The position numbers and the translations under genes were made by a program. A model generated the notes under the pieces. The model was not told the origin of the DNA. It did not search any database and worked only from the letters and a program-made list of their open reading frames with translations. DNA of 23,810 nt from an uncultured Bacilli bacterium. Its GTDB lineage: Bacteria > Bacillota_I > Bacilli_A > RF39 > UBA660. Of this stretch, positions 14,861 to 22,890 are shown piece by piece; within the stretch, counting starts at the first letter, position 1; each line of letters begins with the position of its first letter. The stretch covers positions 1 through 23,810 of the forward strand of contig CAKONF010000019.1 of NCBI GenBank assembly GCA_934097015.1, given 5' to 3'.

Positions 14861-15730
14861 CTATTTATCAGATTTTATATCTTCATTTGATAGTTCTTCA
14901 ATAATTTCATTTAAGGTTTCTTCATCTAATTTAGTGATTTTTAAGATTGTTTCTTTATCAAAATTATTTTCCAACATATTCTTTATTATTTCTTTTTGTT
15001 TTTTTAAAATACCATCAATTTCACCTTGCTCATAAGAAACCTCTTTCATATATTCATCATAGTCATAATACAGTTGTTCATCTAAAGAGTCTATGTCTAT
15101 ATTAAATATTTTACTAATATCTCTCATTAAACCATTACCATTATAAATACCATCTAGTAATTTTTTATCTTTACATACAAAGAAATATAATAACTTTTCT
15201 AGATTATATTTATTCCCTTTCTTTACTTCATTATAGTCTATTTGAGATAAAAAATCTAGATTAATATCTATTACTCTTAACATATTATCTCTTATTGTAT
15301 GATGTTTCTTTTCTATCATCATTGAATCATATACAAATTCTCCTCTTTTAAACAAATCATAATTGTTTATATTTATTTGTATTACAGCTTTAACATTTTT
15401 ATAGTCATCACTCTTACGTATTTGTCTTAATATACTACTATACATATAAACATTATTTTTTATTATTGCAATTGGAACATTGTTATAATTAATTTCTATA
15501 TTGTAATAATTTTTATCATCTCTAACCATTACATCACTTACATTATTTACATAATTAGAATTGCTATTGATATTAGGAGTAATTAATTCTATATTATTTC
15601 TTAATTCATGAACATCTATACCAGTAGATGCACTAATTAATCTAACTAAGTATTCACGACATGTAGGATTTTCACTATTAAGTAATTTTTTTACAACTTT
15701 ATCTTTTAATAAAACACGTTCACGGTTCAT
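14861..15730 (-). CDS. PD-(D/E)XK nuclease-family (Rpn/transposase-like) protein
   Basis: With the start at 15730 the protein has 289 residues. The order of features matches the PDDEXK-type 'transposase' or Rpn family. There is an N-terminal helical FLLK-like segment (RVLLKDKVVKKLL). The nuclease core has Asp66 in SDVMVRDDKNYYNIEINY, with Glu79-Ile-Asn81 in the place of the E-x-K/Q motif. Next is a Y-x-S-x-x-R helix, and a C-terminal variable helical region (GEIDGILKKQKEI, then DKETILKITKLDEETLNEI). Known relatives nick or cut DNA and help recombination; activity here is inferred. The ATG at 15730 was chosen because GGAGGTGAGGTG sits directly upstream. The mobile-type family and the repeats at 15809-15875 suggest an accessory insertion. 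Confidence 0.8.
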   Translation of the reverse strand: MNRERVLLKDKVVKKLLNSENPTCREYLVRLISASTGIDVHELRNNIELITPNINSNSNYVNNVSDVMVRDDKNYYNIEINYNNVPIAIIKNNVYMYSSILRQIRKSDDYKNVKAVIQININNYDLFKRGEFVYDSMMIEKKHHTIRDNMLRVIDINLDFLSQIDYNEVKKGNKYNLEKLLYFFVCKDKKLLDGIYNGNGLMRDISKIFNIDIDSLDEQLYYDYDEYMKEVSYEQGEIDGILKKQKEIIKNMLENNFDKETILKITKLDEETLNEIIEELSNEDIKSDK

Positions 15731-15808
15731 CACCTCACCTCCATTTCTGTTAATTAATGGGCCCAAAATAACCTTATCAAATTAAGTAAAGTAATGCAAA
15801 AACGTGAT

Positions 15809-15875
15809 TCTTAAAATCTGCATGAAAAAACGCACAAATTCTTTAAATCTCCCTAGGGAAATCTTAAAATCTGCA
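15809..15875. repeat. two exact plus one degenerate direct repeat
   Basis: TCTTAAAATCTGCA occurs at 15809-15822 and 15862-15875, and a degenerate copy TCTTTAAATCTCC lies at 15840-15852. Between the last two is the palindrome TCCCTAGGGA (15850-15859). This gene-free 170-nt stretch (15740-15910) is less AT-rich than its surroundings. Candidates are protein-binding sites or a remnant of a mobile element. Confidence 0.55.
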
Positions 15876-15910
15876 CGATTTTTTCAACCAATTTTAAAAA
15901 TTATATAAAT

Positions 15911-16810
15911 TTAATTTTTTTTATAAAAATTTATAATATCACTAATTAAATTATCATTAAATTTCTTACTTTTAATCATTTCTATTTCAAATTTATATGG
16001 TGGAAATTCTTTATTTTCACCAACATATGGAGTTTCAAGTATTTTAGGAATATCACTTAATCTACTATTATAAATAACATTCATTAAATTATTAAAACCT
16101 ATAGTTCCATATCCTATATTTTCATGTCTATCTTTATGACTACCAATATCATTTTTGCTATCATTAACATGAACACATTTAATTTTATCAATTCCAATAA
16201 CTTTATCAAATTCATCTAAATATAAATCAAATTTTGAAATATCAATACCACTATCGTTTAAATGACAAGTATCTAAACACACTCCAATATTATCTTTTTT
16301 ATCTACTCCATCAATAATAGTTTTAATTTCATTTATATTAATACCACATTCTGTTCCTTTACCAGCCATAGTTTCTAATAAAATCATAACATTAGTATCG
16401 ATACTTAATATTTTATTTAATGCGTAGCTAATATTTGATAGTGCTTTATCTCTTTCTATACCAACACTACTACCTGGATGTAATACTAAATATTTAATAT
16501 TCAATTCTTCTAATCTTTCTACTTCTTGTCTAATAAATTTAATACTAAAATCATACTTTTCTGGATCATTGTCATTAGCAAGATTAACTATATAAGGTGC
16601 ATGACTGACAACCTTATCTAACATAATACCATTTTCTCTCATCATATTTAAAGCTAAATAAGTTAATTCATCATTAATACTACATCTTTTAGTATTTTGT
16701 GGAGCACCAGTATAAAACATAAATGTATTTGCATTATAACTAATACATTCTTTAACACTTTTTAATAATTGTTCCTTACTATCAAAAGAAACATGACTTC
16801 CTATAATCAT
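15911..16810 (-). CDS. nfo: endonuclease IV (AP endonuclease)
   Basis: Endonuclease IV cuts 5' to abasic sites in base excision repair and uses three zinc ions. All zinc ligands of the TIM-barrel family can be placed in the 299-residue protein: His70 (SHAPY), His111 (LHPGS), Glu146 (LLETMAG), Asp180 and His183 (CLDTCH), His214 (VHVNDS), Asp227 and His229 (KDRHENIG), and Glu258 (ILETPY). Length and motif spacing are normal. The ATG at 16810 has AGGTGAAG upstream, with a promoter at 16829-16857. It is a monocistronic unit divergent from the small membrane protein at 16888. Confidence 0.97.
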   Translation of the reverse strand: MIIGSHVSFDSKEQLLKSVKECISYNANTFMFYTGAPQNTKRCSINDELTYLALNMMRENGIMLDKVVSHAPYIVNLANDNDPEKYDFSIKFIRQEVERLEELNIKYLVLHPGSSVGIERDKALSNISYALNKILSIDTNVMILLETMAGKGTECGININEIKTIIDGVDKKDNIGVCLDTCHLNDSGIDISKFDLYLDEFDKVIGIDKIKCVHVNDSKNDIGSHKDRHENIGYGTIGFNNLMNVIYNSRLSDIPKILETPYVGENKEFPPYKFEIEMIKSKKFNDNLISDIINFYKKN

Positions 16811-16828
16811 TCTACTTCACCTATAAAT

Positions 16829-16857
16829 ATTTTATAATATTTCTTTTTATTTATCAA
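16829..16857 (-). promoter_or_regulatory. promoter of nfo
   Basis: Minus strand TTGATA (16857-16852), 17-nt spacer, TAAAAT (16834-16829). Confidence 0.55.
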
Positions 16858-16887
16858 TATAAGTGTTATACTTATTATGGTGATACA

Positions 16888-17307
16888 ATGAAAAAAATAT
16901 TTAAAGAAAATAGTAAATCATTATTAATAATATGTATTTTAGAAACAATACTAAGTTTATATTTTCTAATATATTTTAGTTATATGGATAAATTAAATTA
17001 TATAGAAAGTAATTTAACAAAAACTAGTGATTTAGCTCTTTTAATACAAAATATGTATACATCTACCTGGTGGGCTTTAATAATAAGTTTTATAATATTA
17101 ATTAGTATTTTAACAATAACTAGTATAATATATAAAAAACAAGAATATCATTTCATTGCAATATGTTTATGGATTATGTTATTTATACTTGCATTAGACT
17201 TCAATAAATCTATATCATATAATTTAAGTAATATAGCAATATTTATACCAATAATATTATTTAATATAATATCATATAAAAATCAAAAAAATATAAGTAA
17301 AATCTAA
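16888..17307 (+). CDS. small multi-pass membrane protein
   Basis: This 139-residue protein has about four membrane segments (roughly 11-31, 60-83, 88-105 and 113-130) and a basic N-terminus, MKKIFKENSKS. There is a WW pair before the second segment (YTSTWWALIIS). No known family is recognised, and there is no signal peptide distinct from the first segment. GGTGAT precedes the ATG at 16888. It converges on the amidoligase gene with a 4-bp overlap of stop regions, and a shared hairpin terminator lies across both ends. Function unknown. Confidence 0.75.
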   Translation: MKKIFKENSKSLLIICILETILSLYFLIYFSYMDKLNYIESNLTKTSDLALLIQNMYTSTWWALIISFIILISILTITSIIYKKQEYHFIAICLWIMLFILALDFNKSISYNLSNIAIFIPIILFNIISYKNQKNISKI

Positions 17308-17326
17308 ACTAAACTTATATTTTTTT
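17285..17326. terminator. bidirectional terminator across two stop codons
   Basis: A 14-bp A/T stem with one G-C pair (17285-17298 with 17313-17326) surrounds a 14-nt loop holding both stop codons. The 3' arm ends in seven T on the plus strand, and the 5' arm reads as T-rich on the minus strand. Confidence 0.6.
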
Positions 17327-18425
17327 CTTTCCAAAATTTACTTGTTTTTACTAACTCTTTTCTTTTTAAACATAATTCATATCCCTTAAAATATTGTTTC
17401 AAAAAATTAATTTTATCTAAATTATTATCATAAAATAAATCAACAAACTTTAAAACTTTTTCTATATTAATCTCATAATCATAAGCAGAATCACATTTAT
17501 TTAAAATTCTATCAATATCTCTACCTATTTCATACTCTATATATTCTATATCAAAACTATCTTTATTTATATTAAGAATCATTTTTATTATAGAATTAAT
17601 ATTATTTTGCCATATAATTTCTTCTATAGTGCCATTAGGTCTTCTAAACTCTAATGTATTTTTTTCATTAAATAAATCAAAACTAAAACAAGTTGTATAT
17701 AAAGCTTTTGTTCTAGGAATATAAAAATAAGAATTATCTTCATTCATCATATAATTTTTACATAAACCAGCATATTTAATAGCACTTTCTCTTATATTAA
17801 CATATTCTCCACAAAAAAATCTATTTAATATATCTTCATATAACATATAACATTTTATAAACTTAGAATAATTATACTCATTATGAAATATTGGTAATCC
17901 AATATGAAAATGTCCTCCTGTTCTACCAGATATAGTTTTAGCATTATGTTTTTTTAAAAAATTACATATTATTTTTAACTCATTCCAAGATTTAATACTA
18001 TCATTTAAAATAGGACTAACAATTTCATTACCATTATTTAAAGAAGAATCACTAACTATATCCCAAAATAAATTATTATTTACAAAATACTCATATATTT
18101 TTTCTAATTCTAAAGATTCATATTCTATTTCTATCCCAAAAGTAATATCACTACTAACATTAATATTATCTCTATATAATATATAATAATTATTAAGAAA
18201 ATCAAAAAAATCTAATAAATCAATATTTTTTAATAATGAATAATTATCTATATTAATATTTTCTAAATTAAAACTTTTACTATGATTATTAATAAAATCT
18301 ATATTGTGTTCGATCATATTTAAAGTATCATCTATATATGCTTGATTAGTATCAGTATTTTTATTCTTTAATCCTAATAAATATTCTCTTTCTAATTGTA
18401 ATTCATTAAAAACATTTTTTACCAT
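17304..18425 (-). CDS. amidoligase-family (ATP-grasp-like) enzyme
   Basis: Amidoligases join carboxyl and amine groups, typically forming peptide or isopeptide bonds on cell-surface or other substrates; the substrate here is unknown. With the start at 18425 the protein has 373 residues. A helical N-terminal extension (1-93) is followed by the catalytic domain: GIEIEYE (97-103), DIVSDSSL (122-129), GNEIVSPIL (132-140), GGHFHIG (170-176) and LEFRRPNGT (258-266). This order of acidic, His and Arg motifs is characteristic of the Amidoligase_2 family. The ATG at 18425 is chosen over an upstream TTG because GGGGA lies 4 nt before it. It stands alone, without the peptide or transport genes that sometimes accompany family members. 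Confidence 0.82.
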   Translation of the reverse strand: MVKNVFNELQLEREYLLGLKNKNTDTNQAYIDDTLNMIEHNIDFINNHSKSFNLENINIDNYSLLKNIDLLDFFDFLNNYYILYRDNINVSSDITFGIEIEYESLELEKIYEYFVNNNLFWDIVSDSSLNNGNEIVSPILNDSIKSWNELKIICNFLKKHNAKTISGRTGGHFHIGLPIFHNEYNYSKFIKCYMLYEDILNRFFCGEYVNIRESAIKYAGLCKNYMMNEDNSYFYIPRTKALYTTCFSFDLFNEKNTLEFRRPNGTIEEIIWQNNINSIIKMILNINKDSFDIEYIEYEIGRDIDRILNKCDSAYDYEINIEKVLKFVDLFYDNNLDKINFLKQYFKGYELCLKRKELVKTSKFWKEKNISLV

Positions 18426-18452
18426 AAAATCCCCTTTTTTCAAGTAAAAACT

Positions 18453-18481
18453 ATTATATTACAAAATGAATTTATACGCAA
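18453..18481 (-). promoter_or_regulatory. promoter of the amidoligase gene
   Basis: Minus strand TTGCGT (18481-18476), 17-nt spacer, TATAAT (18458-18453). It lies back to back with the RNase J promoter, 3 nt away. Confidence 0.5.
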
Positions 18482-18484
18482 CAC

Positions 18485-18513
18485 TAGACAAAATAAAAAA
18501 AAAGTATTATAAT
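18485..18513 (+). promoter_or_regulatory. promoter of the RNase J gene
   Basis: TAGACA (18485-18490), 17-nt spacer, perfect TATAAT (18508-18513), giving a leader of about 43 nt. Confidence 0.6.
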
Positions 18514-18562
18514 TACTTTATTCTTATAGCTTTGTAATTAATTTTTTTAAGGAGGAATATAA

Positions 18563-20233
18563 ATGAAAAACAATGATACAAGTACGCTTGTATTTGCTTT
18601 AGGTGGTTTAGGCGAAATAGGAAAAAATATGTATGTTGTCGAAACAAATCATGATTTAATAATTATTGATGCAGGAGTTATGTTTCCTGAAGATGAACTT
18701 CTAGGAATAGATTATGTTATTCAAGATATTACATATTTAAAACAAAAAGAAAAGAAAATTAGAGGGTTATTTATAACTCATGGACACGAAGACCATATAG
18801 GTGGTATTACATTTTTATTACAAAGCATAGAAGTACCACATATATATGCTCCTCGTATAGCAGCTGATTTAATACAAAAAAAATTAGATGATAAAAATAT
18901 AAGATATGACAACTTAGAAATAATTGACGAAAAATCATTTATTAAATTTAAAACAATGAATGTAGAATTTATAAATACTACACATTCTATTCCAGATTCA
19001 TATGCAATAGTAGTACACTCACCTGCTGGAATAATCATGACGACTGGAGATTTTAAATTTGATTTAACTCCAATTGGTCCTATGGCTGATATACACAAAA
19101 TGGCACAATTAGGAGCCAAAGGAGTAAAATTATTATTATCTGATAGTACAAATGCTTTAAGTGATGGATTTTCTAAAAGTGAAAGTTCTGTAGATGAAGC
19201 ATTAGGTGATATATTTAGTAAAATAAAATCTAGAATTATTATTGCAACATTTGCATCTAATATTTATAGAATTAAACATATCGTTGAAACATGTAGAAAA
19301 AATAATAGAAAAATAATCACATTTGGTAGAAGTATGGAAAACGCTAAAGAAATAGCATTAAAAAATAATTTAATAAAAGATAGTAATATATTTATAGATG
19401 CTAATGAAGCAAAAGGATTAAAAAAAGATCAAATATGTATTTTATGTACTGGATCTCAAGGAGAACCTCTTGCAGCACTTTCTCGTATTGCAAATGGTAC
19501 TCATAAACAAATACAATTATTACCAGATGATGTTGTAGTATTCTCTTCAAGTCCTATTCCAGGAAATCGTGCAAGCATAAATAAAATAATTAATAAATTA
19601 TATTTAAAAGGTGTAAAAGTATATACAAATACTGAACTTGCTGACATCCATACATCAGGACACGCTAAAGGTGAAGAATTAAAATGGATGCTAAGAATAA
19701 TTAAACCTGAGTACTTTATGCCAGTACATGGCGAATATAGGATGTTAAAACGTCACAGAGACCTAGCAATTAGTTGTGATATAAAACGCGAAAACATATT
19801 TATTATGAAAAACGGAGATGTTTTAGAATTAACTAAAAATGATGCTCACCTAGGAAAAAAAGTTCAAGCTGGAGATGTGTACGTAGATGGTTCACGTATT
19901 GGAGACATAGGAAGTATTGTTATAAAAGATAGAAAATTAATGAGTAATGATGGAATACTTGTTACAATAATTAATATTGATCCAATAAAAAGAGAACTTT
20001 TAATAAAACCTAACATAACAACAAGAGGATTTATATTAGTTAATGAAAATGTAGAATTAATACACAACATAGAAAATAAAGTAAGTAATATTGTAAAAAA
20101 TTCATTACATAATGGATATAACTATATTAATCTAAAAAATCAAATAATATTAGAATTAAATCCATATATAGTTGAAATGACTGGTAGAAGACCCATAATA
20201 TTACCAGTAATTATGGAAGTAAAAAATAGATAG
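18563..20233 (+). CDS. rnj: ribonuclease J
   Basis: RNase J is the major 5'-to-3' exoribonuclease and endoribonuclease of Firmicutes. The 556-residue length is normal. The metallo-beta-lactamase zinc site HGHEDHIGG is at 73-81, followed by HSIPDSYA and TGDFKFD. The beta-CASP part contains SDSTNA, TFASNIYRI, FGRSM and CTGSQGEP. The late motifs SGHAKGEEL and MPVHGEYRML complete the active site, and the C-terminal domain ends GRRPIILPVIMEV. AAGGAGG lies 8 nt before the ATG at 18563, an unusually strong site for this window. Only one RNase J is visible, so J1 versus J2 is not assigned. It ends in a terminator shared with the convergent SDR gene. Confidence 0.97.
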   Translation: MKNNDTSTLVFALGGLGEIGKNMYVVETNHDLIIIDAGVMFPEDELLGIDYVIQDITYLKQKEKKIRGLFITHGHEDHIGGITFLLQSIEVPHIYAPRIAADLIQKKLDDKNIRYDNLEIIDEKSFIKFKTMNVEFINTTHSIPDSYAIVVHSPAGIIMTTGDFKFDLTPIGPMADIHKMAQLGAKGVKLLLSDSTNALSDGFSKSESSVDEALGDIFSKIKSRIIIATFASNIYRIKHIVETCRKNNRKIITFGRSMENAKEIALKNNLIKDSNIFIDANEAKGLKKDQICILCTGSQGEPLAALSRIANGTHKQIQLLPDDVVVFSSSPIPGNRASINKIINKLYLKGVKVYTNTELADIHTSGHAKGEELKWMLRIIKPEYFMPVHGEYRMLKRHRDLAISCDIKRENIFIMKNGDVLELTKNDAHLGKKVQAGDVYVDGSRIGDIGSIVIKDRKLMSNDGILVTIINIDPIKRELLIKPNITTRGFILVNENVELIHNIENKVSNIVKNSLHNGYNYINLKNQIILELNPYIVEMTGRRPIILPVIMEVKNR

Positions 20234-20255
20234 CGCAAACTATCTATTTTTATTA
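20222..20255. terminator. bidirectional terminator between RNase J and SDR genes
   Basis: AAAAATAGATAG (20222-20233) pairs with CTATCTATTTTT (20240-20251) around CGCAAA. The stop codons of both genes fall inside the stem arms, and T-runs follow on either strand. Confidence 0.8.
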
Positions 20256-21010
20256 TATTTATTAACCTTAACATTTTGTATATAATAATTAATTCTAAGC
20301 AATAATTTAGTAGGAACAAATCTTGTTAAGAATATAACAAACTTCATTTTTATTGTAGGAATAATAATTAATTTATTTTTAAACATTTTATCAATTGCAT
20401 AACGAGCTACATATTCACTAGTTGCACTTTTAGTATTAAAAGATCCACCAGCAATTTTATTAAAATTAGTATCTACAGGTCCAGGACATAAAATACTCAT
20501 TTTAACATTACTTTTCATATGTCTTAATTCTTCATATATTGCTAAACTTTCCTTTAAAACATAATTCTTTGTGGAATAATATGTAGATAATTTTGGTCCA
20601 GCCATAAATCCAGCACTGGATGCTACATTCAAAATACGTCCCTTGTCTTTTTTAACAAAATCAATTAAAAATAATTTAGTTAATATATGTAATGCAACAA
20701 TATTTAAATTAATCATTTCTAATTCTCTATCTAAAGAAGTATCAATAAAATTACCAAATAAACCAAATCCAGCATTATTTATAAGAATATCAACATCTTC
20801 ATTCTTAACATTTTCATAGAATTTATAAACGTTATCTATCACACTTAAATCAATATCATATATTTTAACATCAGTTTTAATATTATTTTTAACCTCGTTT
20901 AATTTATCTTTATTTCTACCAACTAATATCAAATCATATCCCATATTTGATAAATAATAAGCCATATCTCTTCCAATTCCACTACTACCACCAGTTATAA
21001 TTGCTTTCAT
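20240..21010 (-). CDS. short-chain dehydrogenase/reductase
   Basis: This NAD(P)-dependent oxidoreductase of the classical SDR family has 256 residues. It has TGGSSGIG (6-13) for cofactor binding, NNAG (78-81), Ser131/132, and the catalytic pair Tyr144 and Lys148 in YYSTK. CPGPVDTNF follows in the substrate-loop region. Arg32 in LVGRNKDKL suggests preference for NADP. The C-terminus (about 215-250) is basic and hydrophobic, with FVIFLTRFVPTKLLLRINYY, and may associate with membrane, as in DltE-like or YqjQ-like SDRs. The substrate cannot be told. AAGGAG precedes the ATG at 21010. It follows the CorB-like gene on the same strand. Confidence 0.92.
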   Translation of the reverse strand: MKAIITGGSSGIGRDMAYYLSNMGYDLILVGRNKDKLNEVKNNIKTDVKIYDIDLSVIDNVYKFYENVKNEDVDILINNAGFGLFGNFIDTSLDRELEMINLNIVALHILTKLFLIDFVKKDKGRILNVASSAGFMAGPKLSTYYSTKNYVLKESLAIYEELRHMKSNVKMSILCPGPVDTNFNKIAGGSFNTKSATSEYVARYAIDKMFKNKLIIIPTIKMKFVIFLTRFVPTKLLLRINYYIQNVKVNKYNKNR

Positions 21011-21061
21011 AAAAATATCTCCTTAAAAAAATATATATTAAATATTTTATATTTCTACCTA

Positions 21062-21070
21062 ATTATATCA
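21062..21070 (-). promoter_or_regulatory. extended -10 promoter of the SDR gene
   Basis: Minus strand TTGATATAAT with TATAAT at 21067-21062, directly after the preceding terminator; no good -35 box at the usual distance. Confidence 0.35.
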
Positions 21071-21071
21071 A

Positions 21072-21098
21072 AAAAAAATAACAAATAGTTATTTTTTT
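21072..21098 (-). terminator. intrinsic terminator of the CorB-like gene
   Basis: An 11-bp stem (AAAAAAATAAC with GTTATTTTTTT) surrounds a 5-nt loop, with T-run in the 3' arm. It overlaps the last codons of the gene. Confidence 0.65.
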
Positions 21099-21607
21099 GA
21101 AAAAATACTAATAATTTTACCAGCAATAAATACTATATCATCACATTTTTTTATAGCAATAGTTTTACATATAGCTTTACCACCAACTGTTAAACTAGAT
21201 ATTATACTTGAAACCAATATACTAGAAAGAACTGTATTTCCATCAATGATTTTTGATAGTGATATTGCAACCATAGCACCCATACCACCACTTATAATTC
21301 CACATATATCTCCTATTACATCATTACATATACTAGCAACTTTAACAGAATTTTTTAATAATTTTAAAGATTCTTTAGCGCCTTTTATTTTCTTTGAAGA
21401 CTTAGCATGAAATGTTGCTTCACTACTAGTCAAACTAGCTGTTCCAATCATATCAAATACAATACCTATTCCAATCACTAAAAAAGTAATCAAAATCATA
21501 ACAAATAAATTTGCATTTGAACTTATAACATTCGAAACAAAACTAAATGTTAATGAAAGAAAAAAAGTCATTAAAAAAACTTTATATATCCAGTTATCTT
21601 TTTTCAT
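21089..21607 (-). CDS. CorB/DUF21-like small membrane protein
   Basis: With the start at 21607 the protein has 172 residues and about four membrane segments (roughly 8-28, 30-52, 90-115 and 123-147). The middle carries FDMIGTASLTSSEATFHA, KIKGAKESLKLLKN and ICNDVIGDICGIISG. I recall this combination from Firmicute proteins annotated as 'Mg2+/Co2+ transporter CorB' that lack the CBS and CorC domains of true CorB. Transport function is unproven. The ATG at 21607 is preferred over an upstream TTG because GGGGTG precedes it. Its only visible promoter is the one at 22111-22139, with the large structured RNA lying between. It may therefore be expressed by readthrough from that RNA, unless a closer promoter was missed. 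Confidence 0.75.
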   Translation of the reverse strand: MKKDNWIYKVFLMTFFLSLTFSFVSNVISSNANLFVMILITFLVIGIGIVFDMIGTASLTSSEATFHAKSSKKIKGAKESLKLLKNSVKVASICNDVIGDICGIISGGMGAMVAISLSKIIDGNTVLSSILVSSIISSLTVGGKAICKTIAIKKCDDIVFIAGKIISIFSKK

Positions 21608-21640
21608 CAATACACCCCTTATATAAAGCTTGGAAATTTT

Positions 21641-22105
21641 GTATGGTATGTTATAAATTAATTTTACGGCTTTGGTCGAGTTGAATTTCTCTATTTCCTA
21701 TCCCTCGATTACTCTTAGGCGATTTCTCTTTATAAGGAAATAATTAAAAGTTGCCTATTTAATTACTCGATTACCACTTAGTCCGCACTTCAAACCTTAT
21801 AACTTAACACGCTAGAAGTTTTCCTTGACACAACTAACCTATTCTTATTCGCTTTTGCAACCATGTTTTCATAAATATAATCATTAATCCCACATAATCA
21901 CTCACGACATGCACTTTTTTGTATTTCGTGACGTAATAAAAGGAGTAAAAATTGTATGCCATTACAATCGTCCTTAAATTTAAAATTATATACTCACCCC
22001 AACTTGGGCAGAAGAAGCAAATATACAAAGTGTCATTCGTACAATTGATGGATTTTTAGCCCCATCTTCAAATAGTGTTTATGACTAGCATAATGCACCA
22101 CACGC
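21641..22105 (-). ncRNA. large structured RNA of about 465 nt, class unknown
   Basis: This stretch has no convincing gene and is visibly richer in G and C than its surroundings. A perfect consensus promoter places the 5' end at about 22105-22103. There GTGTGGTG (22103-22096) pairs with TACCATAC (21648-21641), closing the molecule. Further helices: GTCAT/ATGAC (22085-22081, 22036-22032), GATGG/CCATC (22066-22062, 22051-22047), GAGTA/TACTC (21995-21991, 21947-21943), ATTGTA/TACAAT (21968-21963, 21956-21951), TCACGA/TCGTGA (21931-21926, 21907-21902), TTATAAGG/CCTTATAA (21802-21795, 21737-21730), TAATTAAA/TTTAATTA (21765-21758, 21748-21741) and TCGAG/CTCGA (21708-21704, 21680-21676). The hairpin loop TAGGC (21757-21753) can pair with GCCTA (21720-21716), a pseudoknot. 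I see no RNase P, tmRNA, SRP or 6S motifs. It could also be a long 5' leader of the gene at 21089. Confidence 0.65.
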
Positions 22106-22110
22106 TTAGA

Positions 22111-22139
22111 ATTATACCATAAGTGATGGTATTTGTCAA
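22111..22139 (-). promoter_or_regulatory. perfect consensus promoter of the structured RNA
   Basis: Minus strand TTGACA (22139-22134), exactly 17 nt, TATAAT (22116-22111). It is the only promoter in the window with both boxes perfect, indicating strong constitutive transcription. Confidence 0.85.
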
Positions 22140-22186
22140 ATTTACCATCTACAAAATTATATTCATATTTTTAAAAAAAATGTATG

Positions 22187-22879
22187 TTAACAGCCCTCAT
22201 CTGCATCACATACATTATTTTTTAATCTATCAATTAACTCTTGATATTTTCCTCTAAGTTCACTTTTCTGATTTTCATTTAAATTATCAGTAGACTTAAT
22301 TTGACCATCAACAGTTTTAAAGTGCAATCCAACATACTTACCATCCTTTATAAAAACAACTGTTGGTGCTAATATTTTCTTTTCATTAGTTCTAGTACTA
22401 TTTTCATCAAAAACAGTTTCAATATCATTACCAATAATATTAATAATATTTTCATATATTTTACTATTTTCTTCATCATTATTTTCATAAGCATTTCTTA
22501 AATCTTTAAAATTATAATAATATAAAGTATCAATTTTATTTTCTTTTAAAGTTTTAAGTAATATAGGTAATGCAGTTCTACACCAATTACAATCAGACCA
22601 TCCCATATAAATAACGTTAGTACCATTCGTTAATAAATCAACTATATCATTATCATCTACATATTTAACATTATTATCACTATCAATATCTAATGTTTTT
22701 AAAACATAACCCTCAGTTATTTCTACTCCGTTATTTTTTTCATATTCATTTTTAAATTTTAATTCATCTTCTGTATAATCTACTACAGGATCATCTGTTT
22801 TTAAAAATAATAAAACACTACACAAAGTACATAGTATAATTATTACACTTACTAAAATAATTATTTTCTTCTTCATCAT
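22187..22879 (-). CDS. membrane-anchored thioredoxin-like protein
   Basis: With the start at 22879 the protein has 230 residues. Residues 5-27 form an N-terminal anchor, so the rest lies outside the membrane. The thioredoxin-type motif is WSDCNWC (94-100) with Cys97 and Cys100, followed by TALPILLKTL. The cis-proline strand seems to be APTVVFIKDGKYVG (about 178-191). The protein ends with two further cysteines in NVCDADEGC, an unusual tail that may exchange disulfides with the active site. The partner could be the cysteine-rich exported pilins of this genome, but that is only a guess. GGGGA precedes several ATG codons, of which 22879 or 22876 is best spaced. It follows a 50-residue membrane peptide in one operon. 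Confidence 0.8.
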   Translation of the reverse strand: MMKKKIIILVSVIIILCTLCSVLLFLKTDDPVVDYTEDELKFKNEYEKNNGVEITEGYVLKTLDIDSDNNVKYVDDNDIVDLLTNGTNVIYMGWSDCNWCRTALPILLKTLKENKIDTLYYYNFKDLRNAYENNDEENSKIYENIINIIGNDIETVFDENSTRTNEKKILAPTVVFIKDGKYVGLHFKTVDGQIKSTDNLNENQKSELRGKYQELIDRLKNNVCDADEGC

Positions 22880-22890
22880 CAACATCCCCA

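Noticed and set aside
15809..15875. CRISPR array
   Set aside because: There are only two exact copies of 14 nt, spacing is uneven, and no cas genes are nearby.
18778..19119. Minus-strand frame of 113 codons
   Set aside because: It is antisense to the zinc-binding region of RNase J, whose frame is conserved.
19864..20070. Minus-strand frame of 68 codons
   Set aside because: It is antisense to the RNase J C-terminal region.
21834..22028. 64-codon frame on the minus strand
   Set aside because: It starts without a ribosome site and runs through several predicted RNA helices. Its composition (many Tyr, Phe, Cys, Trp) does not resemble a protein of this genome.
21641..22105. RNase P RNA, tmRNA, SRP RNA or 6S RNA
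   Set aside because: The conserved cores I know (GAAAGTCC and ACAGAA for RNase P, a tRNA-like CCA end and tag frame for tmRNA, GGAAGCA-type loop for SRP) are not visible, and the length does not fit 6S.
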